Source of the DNA: Todiramphus chloris collaris
Lineage: Eukaryota; Chordata; Aves; Coraciiformes; Alcedinidae
Direction: 5' to 3'
Length of the DNA stretch: 64,000 nucleotides
NCBI GenBank assembly: GCA_025345505.1
Contig: JANVCC010010406.1
Span: 17,412,062 to 17,476,061 of the forward strand
Shown here: positions 27,701 to 39,008 of the stretch, in pieces
How the letters are laid out: the number at the start of each line of letters is the position of its first letter
Position numbering within the stretch: the stretch's first letter is position 1
Notes under the pieces: model-generated
What the model was told of the DNA's origin: nothing
The model's database searches: none
The model's input: only the letters and a program-made list of their open reading frames with translations
Position numbers and translations under genes: made by a program

Positions 27701-30700
27701 CGGTTAACTTCAAGTAAGTGAGTAATCTCATTGACTTCAGTAGGACTATTCATGTCCTTAAATGCCTGCCTGAATCAGGAACTAAATCTTCCTGGTTATC
27801 CTTTCAGGCTGCACAGAGCTGACTTTGTGCAGACACTGTATCTTTCCAAATGAAACTTTGCCAGGCAGTCTTCACTGGGTATCCATCGTTTGTTGTTTTC
27901 ACTGCCTCTGAAATGCCTCTGTAATCATTACATTACTGGAAGATAGTTCAATTTTCAGTTGTTTTCTTCTTAATCTTTAGAGAAGTCATCATGTATCAAT
28001 ATTCTATGATAACACTATTATTGAAATTCTGACCATAGCAGGGCTCAGTCAAAAAGCAGGGGGTGTATTAGTCAGAATATGGGTTAGTTTTCTTTTTTTA
28101 AGAGCCAGCACATGTTTTAAGGCCAATTTTTCAGTCAGTCTTTCTTAAACAATGGAAAATATGCATCAGGCCAGGAACAGGAGAAAATGTTAATCATTCA
28201 GCCATAGTTAAATGGGTACTACTTTATGTCATGACACCTGCTTAAGATGTTTAATATTTCTAATTTCTTTGTAAACTTGCCAAATATCTTCAGATTAGGT
28301 CATGAAAAAAAATGAACTATCAATAGGTTTCTTTTCTTTTTTTTTTTTTTTAAGGATAAGGGAAGTTGTTTCATCATACTGACTAAAGAAGACACTTCCC
28401 AGTTCTTTCACTAAAGAGCAGTCCTGCACATTGCTAGTATGTACTCCTGTGACCTGTGTGCTAACATATCGTAGTTGCACCTGAAGACATTATGTGTGCT
28501 GTGAACATCCAGAAAAATGAGAGCAGGGGAAGGAAGGGTAAATCCATTTGTATTTCTCTAACAGCTCTATATGGATATTGTTGCTAGGTATCTATTATAT
28601 TTTTATATCCTCATTCTATGAATTGTCAACTGTTAGAAACTTAGGTTGGACTGTAGACTGGTTTTTTAATTTTTTAAACTAATGCTTCTTTTACTGCTGG
28701 CCTTACATTGTTGTCTATCTGCAACAAAAAAAACTCTTCTTTTTTATTGTCTCCTAAGGACCCATGGGAGAAAGACCTAAAGAGTTTAGGAAGTTATGAA
28801 AGCATCACAGACAAAGGGAGAGAAATGCAGAAAGTATCCTTTGAGTTAGGGATACACAAGAGCAGCAGTAACACTGTGGAGGACTCTATGTGTCTTGTGA
28901 TCAAGAAGTTCAGACATACTGGACTTCTCATACAGTGTCTCTGGTGCAGAGTATGGAATTAACAAAAGCAGATTGTTTTTCTCTCTTCAAATGAGAAAAA
29001 AGTTAAATATGTCCTAACTGTCTTCATGCTTTCTCACAGACCCCACAAACAGGAAATAGGTAGATTTGGTATTTCTATGGATGAGGAAGAAGATATGTAA
29101 TAGAAATAGCTGGCATTTAAAATGAAAACATAAGATTAAGAACATAACATTAACTACATCCTTCAAAAATGCTTGAAGGTTAACACTTTTTCTCTGAACA
29201 GCTACACACTCAGATTTTTTTTAGCCAAATAATCCCAGGGACTTTGACAGAATGACTTGTGTGTGACAATAAACAGCAGGCAGTATACCAAAGCTTAGTG
29301 TGACCAGGCTAATTTCTTGGTTTCTATCTGTTACACTATCTTGTCTTCACATGTGTGTGTTGTGACCTCTAAAAATCATACAGCCAGTAGGGGAAATCAA
29401 ACCTTAATCTGAGAACATAATCATATAGTTAATGTAAATCCAGAAGATGATGCTAGACTTGGAGCTGCCAGTCTTCTTGCAAAAGAGGAAGGACACCAAT
29501 TTACAGATCAAATCCATTACAGTTATTCATTGATTGTTTTATTTTAAACTGAAAACTATCTTGCGTGGAAAGTTCCAGCTATTTAATCCTAATTTCTTTA
29601 ATATAATTCACATTGTAATTAAAAAGGCGATTCATGCTTACCAGAATCTACATCTAATTTGTTTTGAGTGGAAATGCAAGATTGTTTAGGGAATGCTTGT
29701 TTGATTCACTGTGAAGCTCAAGGACATTCAGACAAATGGTTGGCTGGTTCACATTTAATGAATTCTACCAAATAGAACACAAGAACTGAAAAACCTGTAT
29801 AATAGGCTGTGGAATTAAATAAGTATTGACCAGTGGGGAAGAAATCAATGGCTGTTGAAAAAAGAATGATTACAGTAGATTGCACCCCCAGGGTATAAGC
29901 ATATAAGCACATTCAAGTGTTTTAGATTTTGAAGCTTTGTTCTGTTCAGGCACTAGAGCCCAGGAATAGAAAAAAACCCTTGGAATTATTATCTGATCAG
30001 ATCTGATTGTTTCTTTCACTGAGAAGGAGAATCAGTACAGTGTCAGTTATTTTTGTCAAAATATGGTAATGTATGTGTGGCAAAAAATGCGGGTGGCATA
30101 AATTATTTCAGAATTGTCTAAACATTTACAAGGGTCTGATCTAGTCTGACAAAAACTAGAACATCTGTGATTGCACTAGGACAAATTCATCAATTTTTAC
30201 TCACTTTATTTTGAAAAGCTATGTAGTAAAATGGCTTCAGGTTTTTGCATGCTGATTACAAAGAAAAGTCTTCCAGATTGCTGTGGAAGAACACAGAAAT
30301 GTTTTGGGCCATCATTTCACGGAAGTGTAGCACTAAAACATAAAATGTATCAGTGTAGATAGACAAAACACAACTTGCTGGGCCAAAAAAAAAAAGTTAA
30401 AACAGAAATATCATATCCTCTTCTAAAAAAATCTGGCATAGCAATGTCCTTGACATTTTTGTATTTCTTTTTGGAGATATTTCTATGTGTGGGGCTCATA
30501 TTTATGTATTCTTTACAGAAAGTACTTAGTCTTGTGCTTTCAAAAGAGTATGCAGCTACAGTGAACTACTTTTCAATGTGAATCTCCTGTATGGTTGATT
30601 GACTTCCTCTGTCAACAGAAATAGATTAATATTGATGTTTTTTCCAATATTATGAGATACAATTTAACTACTTCTATTGAATTCAGTAAGAGTTTACCTT

Positions 30701-32706
30701 TGGCTTGAATAAGTTGTCCTAAAATAAAGGTCAAGTGTTTAAAACTGTATTGTCTGAAACTCACCAAATAAATCCACATTTAGAAGTGCAAGAAAGTGGT
30801 CCAGTTTCCTATAGCACTGAGCAGCAATGCTCATCACATTTACATTTTCTACTTGATGGAAAGTATTTCTAACATCTCAGTAGAAAGGTACTAATACCTT
30901 ACATTCTCAGTGCCTGGAAATGTGTAGCAAAAGCACAAATGAGGTGCACATAGTGGAGTCCTTGAATTCTGTAAAGCTGGCCAAAATGCCTGTTCTTCCA
31001 GTTAACTTGAAGATTTGGCTCAATTTTGTTCATTTAGAGTCCTACTGATAGGAATGTGACTACTCATTTGACTCTGGTGAGCTGCATGACTCATACCCAG
31101 ATCGAAGATCTTTCCACTCAGAAAGATTAATTTTAAAAGCCCCAGGTCCCCAGTGGTGAAGCTAAGTTCAGAAAGCCCATTAACTTCATATTAATCAATT
31201 AATCATGCACATGACTGAACAGCTTTGTTAATGATTTAACTCCATCAAATTCAAAATTGACTTGGACTTATTGAGCATCAGTTAAGCTGTGAATATGACT
31301 TGGATAAATAGAAGATAAATAGAAATACAGGAAGTATTTACAGCCTAAACAAGTTCTATGGTAGAGATCTAATTTTGTTTCCTGGCTTGTTTTATATTCA
31401 TCTTTGTTGAGAAATGCCAACTTTGCCACAGTAAAGCTATTTATAAATCCAGCCCTAATTCAGCTAACAGTTTAGGTTGAACTGAAAGCAGAATTATTTT
31501 GGAGGTCTCAAGAGAATTCATTTTGACTTTTTGTGAACATACTGTTTCAAGTTTCCTAGCCAGTCTTAGAAAGGAGACCAGAACACCATCTTCCAAATGA
31601 ATTAGAAGGAAGTTCTTTCAACAGACTTTTGTTCTTGAAGCCCATTATTCATCTTACCATTCAGATATAAACATCTTGATTCAGATCCATTCTACCCCTA
31701 ATTTCAACTCCTTTGTCTCTAGATACTTCCTTGATGAATGACATGGGTTATAGGTTAAACCATTCCTCTGGGAACTGACACATCTGATTTTCAGTTCTGC
31801 TCTCAATAAGTATGTACTTTGTACAAAATGGAATCACACCATCAGGACAAATTGAAGGACTTATATAGTCCTTCTTACCTGCTTCTAAGGGCATCCTTCT
31901 GTGAAACAACTAACCTTTGTCCTAACATGTTATCTAAATAAAGCTGAAAGGGAAGTAAAAATTATACAATATATCAGACCGGATAAAATGTTTAATTTGA
32001 CCTTTTTTTTTTTTTTTTTCCACTTTGACCTCTATACTTACCCATCTAGTTTTGAAAGGTGTTTGGAGTAAGATGAAAGATGTCATCTGGAAGACAACAC
32101 AGAAGTTTTTTTCAAGTATATGGACATTTTGAAGTATATGTAGATCCAGATATTCAGTGCATCCTATTTATCTTCTTCCTTGATGATAGCACTGCTGAAG
32201 TGTTTGAAGAATGTAATCATAGCCTGTCTTAGTAACTATTTAACCAAACTAAGGTATTTATTTCATTTGAGCTTTCCTCATAGATTAATCCCTACAAGCA
32301 CATATTTATTTCTGTTGCTTTGTTTGATCTCCCTCCAGCTTGCTAAATTTTTTTGGCACAAGGATGTTTGTAACCATAAGCAGCTATCTGTGGTCTCCTT
32401 TATGCTACCCAGACTGGAGCTATCTTCTCGCTAGTCCAGAATATTGTGCCTCTACAAGTACAGCCTAAATTTACACGGGCATTTTTTGTTGATGTGTTCC
32501 TTTGCAAATTCCCTTGTAATTTTCTATCTTCTGTCACCCTGAGGGATTCTGGCTGAATATCTTTGCTGCTAAATATCTGTGTTTCTGGTTATTTTTCCTC
32601 TAGATGCAATAGCCTGCATCTTTTCCAGACTGGACTTAATTTTCTTATTTCCTGCCTAATTTTCTAACCTTTCTCATTTCTCTTCTAGTGAAACCAAACC
32701 ATATTT

Positions 32707-32728
32707 TATATATATATATATATATATA
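32707..32728. repeat. (TA)11 microsatellite
   Basis: Eleven TA dinucleotides occur without interruption. They lie in AT-rich intergenic DNA. Confidence 0.95.
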
Positions 32729-33984
32729 ATCTCATTTACATTCTATTTCTCATTGGTTTTATTTCATCAATAAGCAAATTAATCGAGGCAAAATATAAGG
32801 TGGATCACTTCTGTGTCCATCACCCTCTCTCTGTTACTGACTATTTTGGCACTTGAAACACTGCGAGTTTTTTAACACTGTTACTTTAACCCCTAGCAAA
32901 GTCTGAACATGTGCTACCAGATATCTTTTTCTTGCTCAACTTTTTTGCTGTGGTAGCTGGTAAAAAGAGAATTTATATTAGTAAGATAAGATGACTTTGG
33001 CATTTAGAAGCATGATTGTGTAAATGCTCTCTACCTTGATAATTTATATATATTATTTTTGCATATAAGAATCCCAGAATTTCAAATATAATTAACTTGA
33101 CGTCTCTTCTAATTTACTGTCCTAATACAAATTCAAGACTAATGCACAAAATACTAACAGGAAATCTAGGTTTACCTTGTTTGGAACCACTACATCATAT
33201 TAATGAACTGAGAATCCTTGTCCTGAGTAACTCTTATAGAAATTCAAGTCATTGGAGAGAATGGATAGCATGATTTCACTAAAATCAAATAATGAAACAG
33301 GTGAAAAAAATGTCCTGGAAAATGCAAGAACGAAAAAGCTTCAGTTCTTATTATAGGAATTTATTTCCAAATTGAGGTAAAAACTGTGTATTCATATGTA
33401 GAAAGAACAGTAATATTACAAAGACATTTAATTTACCCATAAGAACATTAATTCCAAGACATTCTTCAAAGTATTTACTGCGTAATCACTGTGTTCTTGA
33501 AAAGGAGGCTGCAGCAATGCAAAATCACCACTCTCTGAGCTATTCTGAGCAAGCTTCAAAAGGAGTTTAATAACAGTACTTGAAAAGTCTTTGTAAATAA
33601 ATAATAATCATGGAAAGACTTGTTATTTCTTAAGGAATGAGAGATAGTTGATACAGCTTTACTTGGAATGTGGGCTGGTGTCTGTTTTATTAAGTACAGG
33701 TCTAGATTCCACTTTCTTGTTAATGGAGGACCACTGATGAAAAGGTTGTCTATGATCTAAAGAAGAAAGCATCATTTTTTTTACATTCTTTTGCAACTAT
33801 GATGGAGACATGTACGCCCAAAAGTTTTATAGGTTTACTTAATCAGCAAAGAACATACCAAATGATTTTCATCAGGAAATAAAAAGAAAGGGTGCTGTTT
33901 TAAACTTAAATTTTTGAAGTGGAGGCTTATTGGATACGGTGGTTGTCCTTTTAAAGAAAAAAGTAATAATAAAAATAATAGTAG

Positions 33985-34008
33985 TAATAATAATAATAAT
34001 AATAATAA
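33985..34008 (+). repeat. (TAA)8 microsatellite
   Basis: Eight perfect TAA units are preceded by imperfect units from about 33964 (TAATAATAAAAATAATAG). Confidence 0.95.
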
Positions 34009-36136
34009 GGTAAAGCCTTTGAAACTCTACATACTATTATTCTGAAACCTTTCCTTAACTGCTACCATAGAATTTGATCAGAGATGCCAAAGATATTGAC
34101 AAACCTTCTACATGTTAAAAAGGACTTCAGGAAAGTGAAGACCTTTTTTTCTTTGAAAGACAGTACTTGTAGGCAATTAGATGTTAATACTCTATTAGTA
34201 CACACAGACTACATACATACATTCTTGAAAGTACTCCACACCTTACTGCTTAGTGGAAATATCTGAGTTCTCCCTTATAAGGTAGCAAATTGCTGTATGC
34301 TATATTATCCTATCATCTCACGTGTTCTCTATTTTCAAGAGATAGTTTAGGAATTCCATTCCCAAGATGGCCTAGAAGCAGAGTTTTACAAAGTACATCA
34401 ATCCTGCAAACTTTTATGGAGATGCAGAAACACAACAGGTCCTTTGAATCTTGCTTGGCTCATTTGCAGGACCCCACTGGCCTGGACTTGCAACTGTGGC
34501 AGATAGCTGGGAGCAAGATGATTCTGTAGTCTGCTCCAGAAAACAGGTAAATGAAGCCCTGCTGATTGCTCAGTGAGAATTCACAGAACCAAAACATTTC
34601 AGGTTCAAAAAGGAGTGTCTTCCAACAGGATTCTGAAAGAGAAAATGTTTAACAAGACCTAATAATAAATAACATTAAAACACATTTGTTGGGTGCATTT
34701 GATTCTAAAATGAGGCAGAGTATTGGAAGTTCAATCACCAGATAGGAAATCTTGAGAGATGTAGAGATTGGTTTGGGAATTCTTCGGTGAAAGTTTAATA
34801 CTTATTTTTCTCTGAACCACAGCTATTTCACTCAAATGTGATTTTACTGAGTTCTTCACTGCTCTTGAGAAATGTCTTGCATGCTGTACTGCATGTCATA
34901 GATTTTAGAGTATTTATTATAGAAGCTAAATATAATGATTCTTTTGTGAAAATATGTTAGATGCTTGTTCAAATATCCCAGAGTAAAGATCTTTTTTTTT
35001 CCCAAGGAATTATATCTGAGTAATTTACAGTCCTGATGAAAGTTTCTAAAGGAGGGTCCTGAATCTTGAATATTTGCATATCCATCTCTGTCCTTAAATC
35101 TTTGTGGTAATCGCTTGCTACCCATGAGGCAAGATGGAGTTTGGTTTGTTCTGCTTTCATTTTCAAATGAAAGGGAAATTCAGACTGTGTTCTATGGTGC
35201 ACAGTGTGTAAAATTTCAGGCCCAGTGCTTTGTGCTTTCAACTCCTGTGTTTCTCATAGCATGCAGAGAGAAAAGATGTTTTCAGGGAATGGTTGCACCA
35301 GGTATTCTCACTGTCACGCAGTGTATTGTTTTTCCCATTTGTTTAAGCAGCAGTGTGAGGCCTGGTTGGACAGTTTTCACTTCCACCTCGAGTCAGTGGC
35401 CCTATGTGTTCAGTAAAGCTCTGACATGAACACTATCACATCTCAATTTCTGTGGCTCATGTGAGTCTGGAGTTGCAGAAATAATTATAGCCTGCTTGAG
35501 AGGAAAGTGCTATAGAGTAACACTGTGGTCCTTTATAGACTCAAGACATTATTTTTTAATACTTAAAACAGTGCCAGAGGGTAGGATGATATCTTCGCTG
35601 TACAGTGAGTCAGACCAAGAATGTTTTTGGCTCGGTTCGCAGAGTCTGATTTTAAAAACATACCATGCAGTCAATATGGAATGGACAAGCTCAGTCGAAA
35701 AGTCAAATAAGAGATTTTCATCCAAGGATAGCATGCTTTCTTAAAAAGTCCTCATTTTTTCTAAAAAAAAAAAAAGGTGTCCTTTGATTTTAAAAGAAGC
35801 TTGAGAAATACTTCTCAAATATGGTCTGAGAACAGAGAAGTCAGAGAACATTAGGAGAAGGAAGAAAATGCTCTTACACTTTATAACATCAGTGAGGCTA
35901 TTACTGTGTCTTGACAGACATATTTAAAAGTAATATATAAAACTGGAAAATGTCTACTGAGATGGTCTGAAGTCTGGAAAATGGACTATATAGGGTAAGA
36001 TTTAAGACTCTTTGACTGTGGAAATTTTAAGGTATCAATCCATCAAAAAATCCAACAGAAGGTTAGCCCGTGACTTGATCTCATTTTCCAAGTACCTACA
36101 TGGGAGAGATTTATGGATTTTAGCAGGAGAAGAGAT

Positions 36137-36158
36137 AAAAAAAAAAAAAAAAAAAAAA
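36137..36158 (+). repeat. A22 homopolymer
   Basis: Twenty-two consecutive A residues follow GAGAT. No upstream element recognisable as a retroposed transcript was found. Confidence 0.95.
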
Positions 36159-37259
36159 GCATAAAAACATCAAGAGAAGGAAGCTGGTGGACATAAATGC
36201 AAACTAAAAATACAGCACTGCACTAACGGAGTGGTTTCTGTGCCACCCGAACCTATTAAATCAATACAATCTTCTTTTCAAAAGATACACTATAATTCAA
36301 ACAGAAATTTTGGTTTTGGTGCAAAACCACTAGTGTTATTCAGTTGCTTAGGATTGACTTTCTCCTATGTGGACTGCAAAAGTTTCAGCTTGTACTTCAA
36401 AACTCATCCTGGTTCACTGCCTGTGTCTGAGATTTCTTTACTTTTTGTGTGAGATAACTCAGGAGAGTGAATGCCACAGGCCAGAGGTCCTACACATTTT
36501 TGCCATGCACAGTGCTGTTTCTGATATCTACAAGCTAACACTGAAGGTATGATAGAGGCACTGGACACATTGCTTTTTGCATGTTGCCTAGTAGGCATAT
36601 CCTCATTTTGGAAGCATGTGGTCAAGCTGTATGAAACTATTGTAGCTACTGAGACCACCTTAAGTTGCCCTCAAGTTATTCAAGTTTGTATTCCCCAAAG
36701 CAGGAAGAATGGAGGTGAAAATGAGGAAAAGCTGCAGTAAACTTTGAAAAACCTAATTTATGTAGTAGCAGCAGAATTATTTCTCAGGGTTTGTGTCCTT
36801 CCCAGACTCACATTCATTTCCCCAGCAATCTTGTTATGTCCCCAGCTTCTTGTTAAGTCTCAACCTTTTGAACAGCCTTAGGCTCTTGTGTGGCTTCCAG
36901 GAGGATTTGTCATCTGTCCTTGCTTCACAATTAAGACATTTCTGATGTTAAACAACCTTCCATTCTTATTACAATAGCTGCTATATCACTTCTTAGAGAT
37001 TTTCTTTTTATCAGTAGAGAGTCTAGAGATCATAATGTATATGTATTCAGTCTTAGGAACACTAAGATGTTAGTCTGCATTAGTTTTCTTCAGCTACTGC
37101 TGTTGTAGACCTTTTGAACCAATACAGACCATTTAGACAACTACTCTTGATAAATCAATCTTATGTATTTTTTTTGTGTGTGTCTGTTTCCAGGTGGTCT
37201 TTCTAAATTACTCAGTTGAAATGAATATGTTCCGAAAGATTATATTCCTTAGCCAGTGC

Positions 37260-37285
37260 ATATATATATATATATTTATATATAA
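37260..37285. repeat. AT dinucleotide run
   Basis: About seven perfect AT units are followed by an interrupted TTTATATATAA stretch. The run lies about 330 bases before the CR1 at 37.6 kb. Confidence 0.9.
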
Positions 37286-37611
37286 ATCATTATATACTTT
37301 CCTTTATAAAGAATTTATTACCTAAAAGTTTGTGTTCCTAATACTCTTTTGATATGTTCATATTACCAAGATTTTTCTATTTGTAACAGTTTGGTCTGGA
37401 AGACAATAAAATGTTCCAGAAAAGTATGAATAATTGAATTGTTGTTGAAATATGCTGGTTTTAAATCCATAGATTATTTTAATTATATAGTGTAAAGTGA
37501 AAGAATGAATAGCACATATAGTGAATTAATACTGCATTTTTATTTGACTGTGGCTTCAGATGTGCCTAGTATTACTTTAATATTTTTAATCACTAGTAAG
37601 TATGTTAAAAA

Positions 37612-38964
37612 ACGGGAGAGGTGCCAAAGGACTGGAGGAAAGCCAGTGTCACTGCAGTCTTCAAAAAGGGCAGGAAAGAGATTCCAGAAAACTATAGACC
37701 ACTCAGTCTTACCTCCATCCCTGGAAAGATAATGGAGAGGCTCATTCTGGAGGTTATTTCTAGGCACATGGAAGATAAGAAGGTTATCAGGAGTAGTCAA
37801 TGTGGATTTACCAAGGGGAAGTCATGCTTGACTAAACTAATAGCCTTCTATGATATTGTAACTGGATGGCTAGATGCAGGGAGACCAGTGGATATAGTCT
37901 ATCTTGACCTTAGCAAGGCTTTTGACACAGTCTCCCATAATATCCTTGTGGAGAAGCTTGGAAAATATGGGATAGAAGAGCAGGTAGTAAGATGGATTAG
38001 TAACTGGTTGGACAATAGAGTCTAGAGAGTGGTGGTCAATGGTGCCAAATCCAGCTGGAGAGCTGTAACCAGTGGAGTCCCCCAGGGATCAGTGCTGGGT
38101 CCGGTCCTGTTCAACATCTTTATCAATGACATTGATGACAGGACAGAGTGTCTGCTCAGCAAGTTTGCTGATGACACAAAACTGGGAGGATCAGCAGATA
38201 CACCTGAAAGCTGTGCAGCCATCCAGCGAGACTTGGACAGGTTGGAGAACCGGGCAGGGCAGAACCAAATGAGGTTTAACAAGGATAAATGTAGAGTCCT
38301 GCATCTAGGTAAGAATAATAAATTACACCAGTACAGACTGGGAGGTGATCTGCTGGAGAGCAGTCTTGTGGAGAAAGACTTGGGAGTCCTGGTGGACAAC
38401 AACTTCCCCATGGAGCAGCAATGTGCCCCTGTGGCAAGGAAGGCCAGTGGTATCCTGGGGTGTATCAAGAGGAGCGTGTCCAGCAGATTGAGGGAGGTTC
38501 TCCTCCCCCTCTACTCTGCACTGGTGAGACCTCACCTGGAGTATTGTGTCCAGTTCTGGGTTCCCCAGTTCAAGAGAGACAGGGGTCTGCTTGAGAGAGT
38601 CCACCGGAGGGCTACAAGGATGAATAAAGGACTGGAGCACATGCCTTATGAGGAGAGGCTGAGACACCTGGGAGCTCTTTAGTCTGGAAAAGAGAAGACT
38701 GAGAGGGGATTTGATAAATGTTTATAAATACATAAGGGCTGTCAAGAGGAAAGGGACAGCCTCTTCTCACTCGTGCCTTGTGATAGGACCAGGGGGAATG
38801 GATATAAGCTGGAGCACAAGAGGTTCCACCTTAACATGAGAAGGAACTTCTTTACAGTAAGGGTCACAGAGCACTGGAACAGGCTACCCAGAGAGGTTGT
38901 GGAGTCTCCTTCTCTGGAGATTTTCAAAACTCGCCTGGATGCATTCCTGAGTGACCTGTGTTAG
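37612..38964 (+). pseudogene. CR1 reverse transcriptase, one stop in the core
   Basis: One frame (that of 37621) is open from the 5' truncation to 38682 except for a TAG at 38023-38025, inside DNRV-stop-RVVVNGA, where other CR1 copies usually have CAG (a C-to-T change). Motif A reads YLDLSKAFDTVSHN and the active site FADDTKLGG is intact at 38164-38175. The thumb/C-terminal pieces [11 protein letters not shown] and [14 protein letters not shown] are readable. At about 38675 the LFSLEKRRL segment moves to another frame, and by 38773 the first frame resumes and ends at 38962-38964, which implies compensating small indels. Confidence 0.92.
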
Positions 38965-38975
38965 GGTAGATTAGG

Positions 38976-39008
38976 TTGTAGGTTAGATTATGTTGTAGGT
39001 TAGATTAT
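38976..39008 (+). repeat. 17-bp tandem duplication within CR1 3' region
   Basis: TTGTAGGTTAGATTAT is present at 38976-38991 and 38993-39008, separated by one G, giving a 17-base period. It lies between the ORF2 stop and the conserved CR1 tail (GATCCTGGCCTGGCAG). A related GTAGATTAGG precedes it. It may be private to this copy or diagnostic of a subfamily. Confidence 0.85.

Larger units (their letters stand above)
18891..37611. other. Gene-free, CR1-free stretch, 18.7 kb
   Basis: No CR1, exon or RNA gene is recognisable in this intergenic block. It contains G/T-rich tracts (22022-22120 and 24657-24750), a G-quadruplex motif (21342-21368), microsatellites (32707-32728, 33985-34008, 37260-37285), a 22-base A-run (36137-36158) and a TAAT-rich cluster near 31178-31242. 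Open frames of up to 114 codons, such as the one at 23420-23764, show no motif, signal peptide or family match. Old, diverged repeats I cannot recognise may be present. Confidence 0.6.

Noticed and set aside
36137-36158. Poly-A tail of a processed pseudogene
   Set aside because: No recognisable protein-coding sequence precedes the A-run and no flanking duplication was seen.
38022-38468. 148-codon minus-strand open frame
   Set aside because: It lies opposite the CR1 reverse transcriptase, which has clear motifs on the plus strand, so the minus frame is a shadow.
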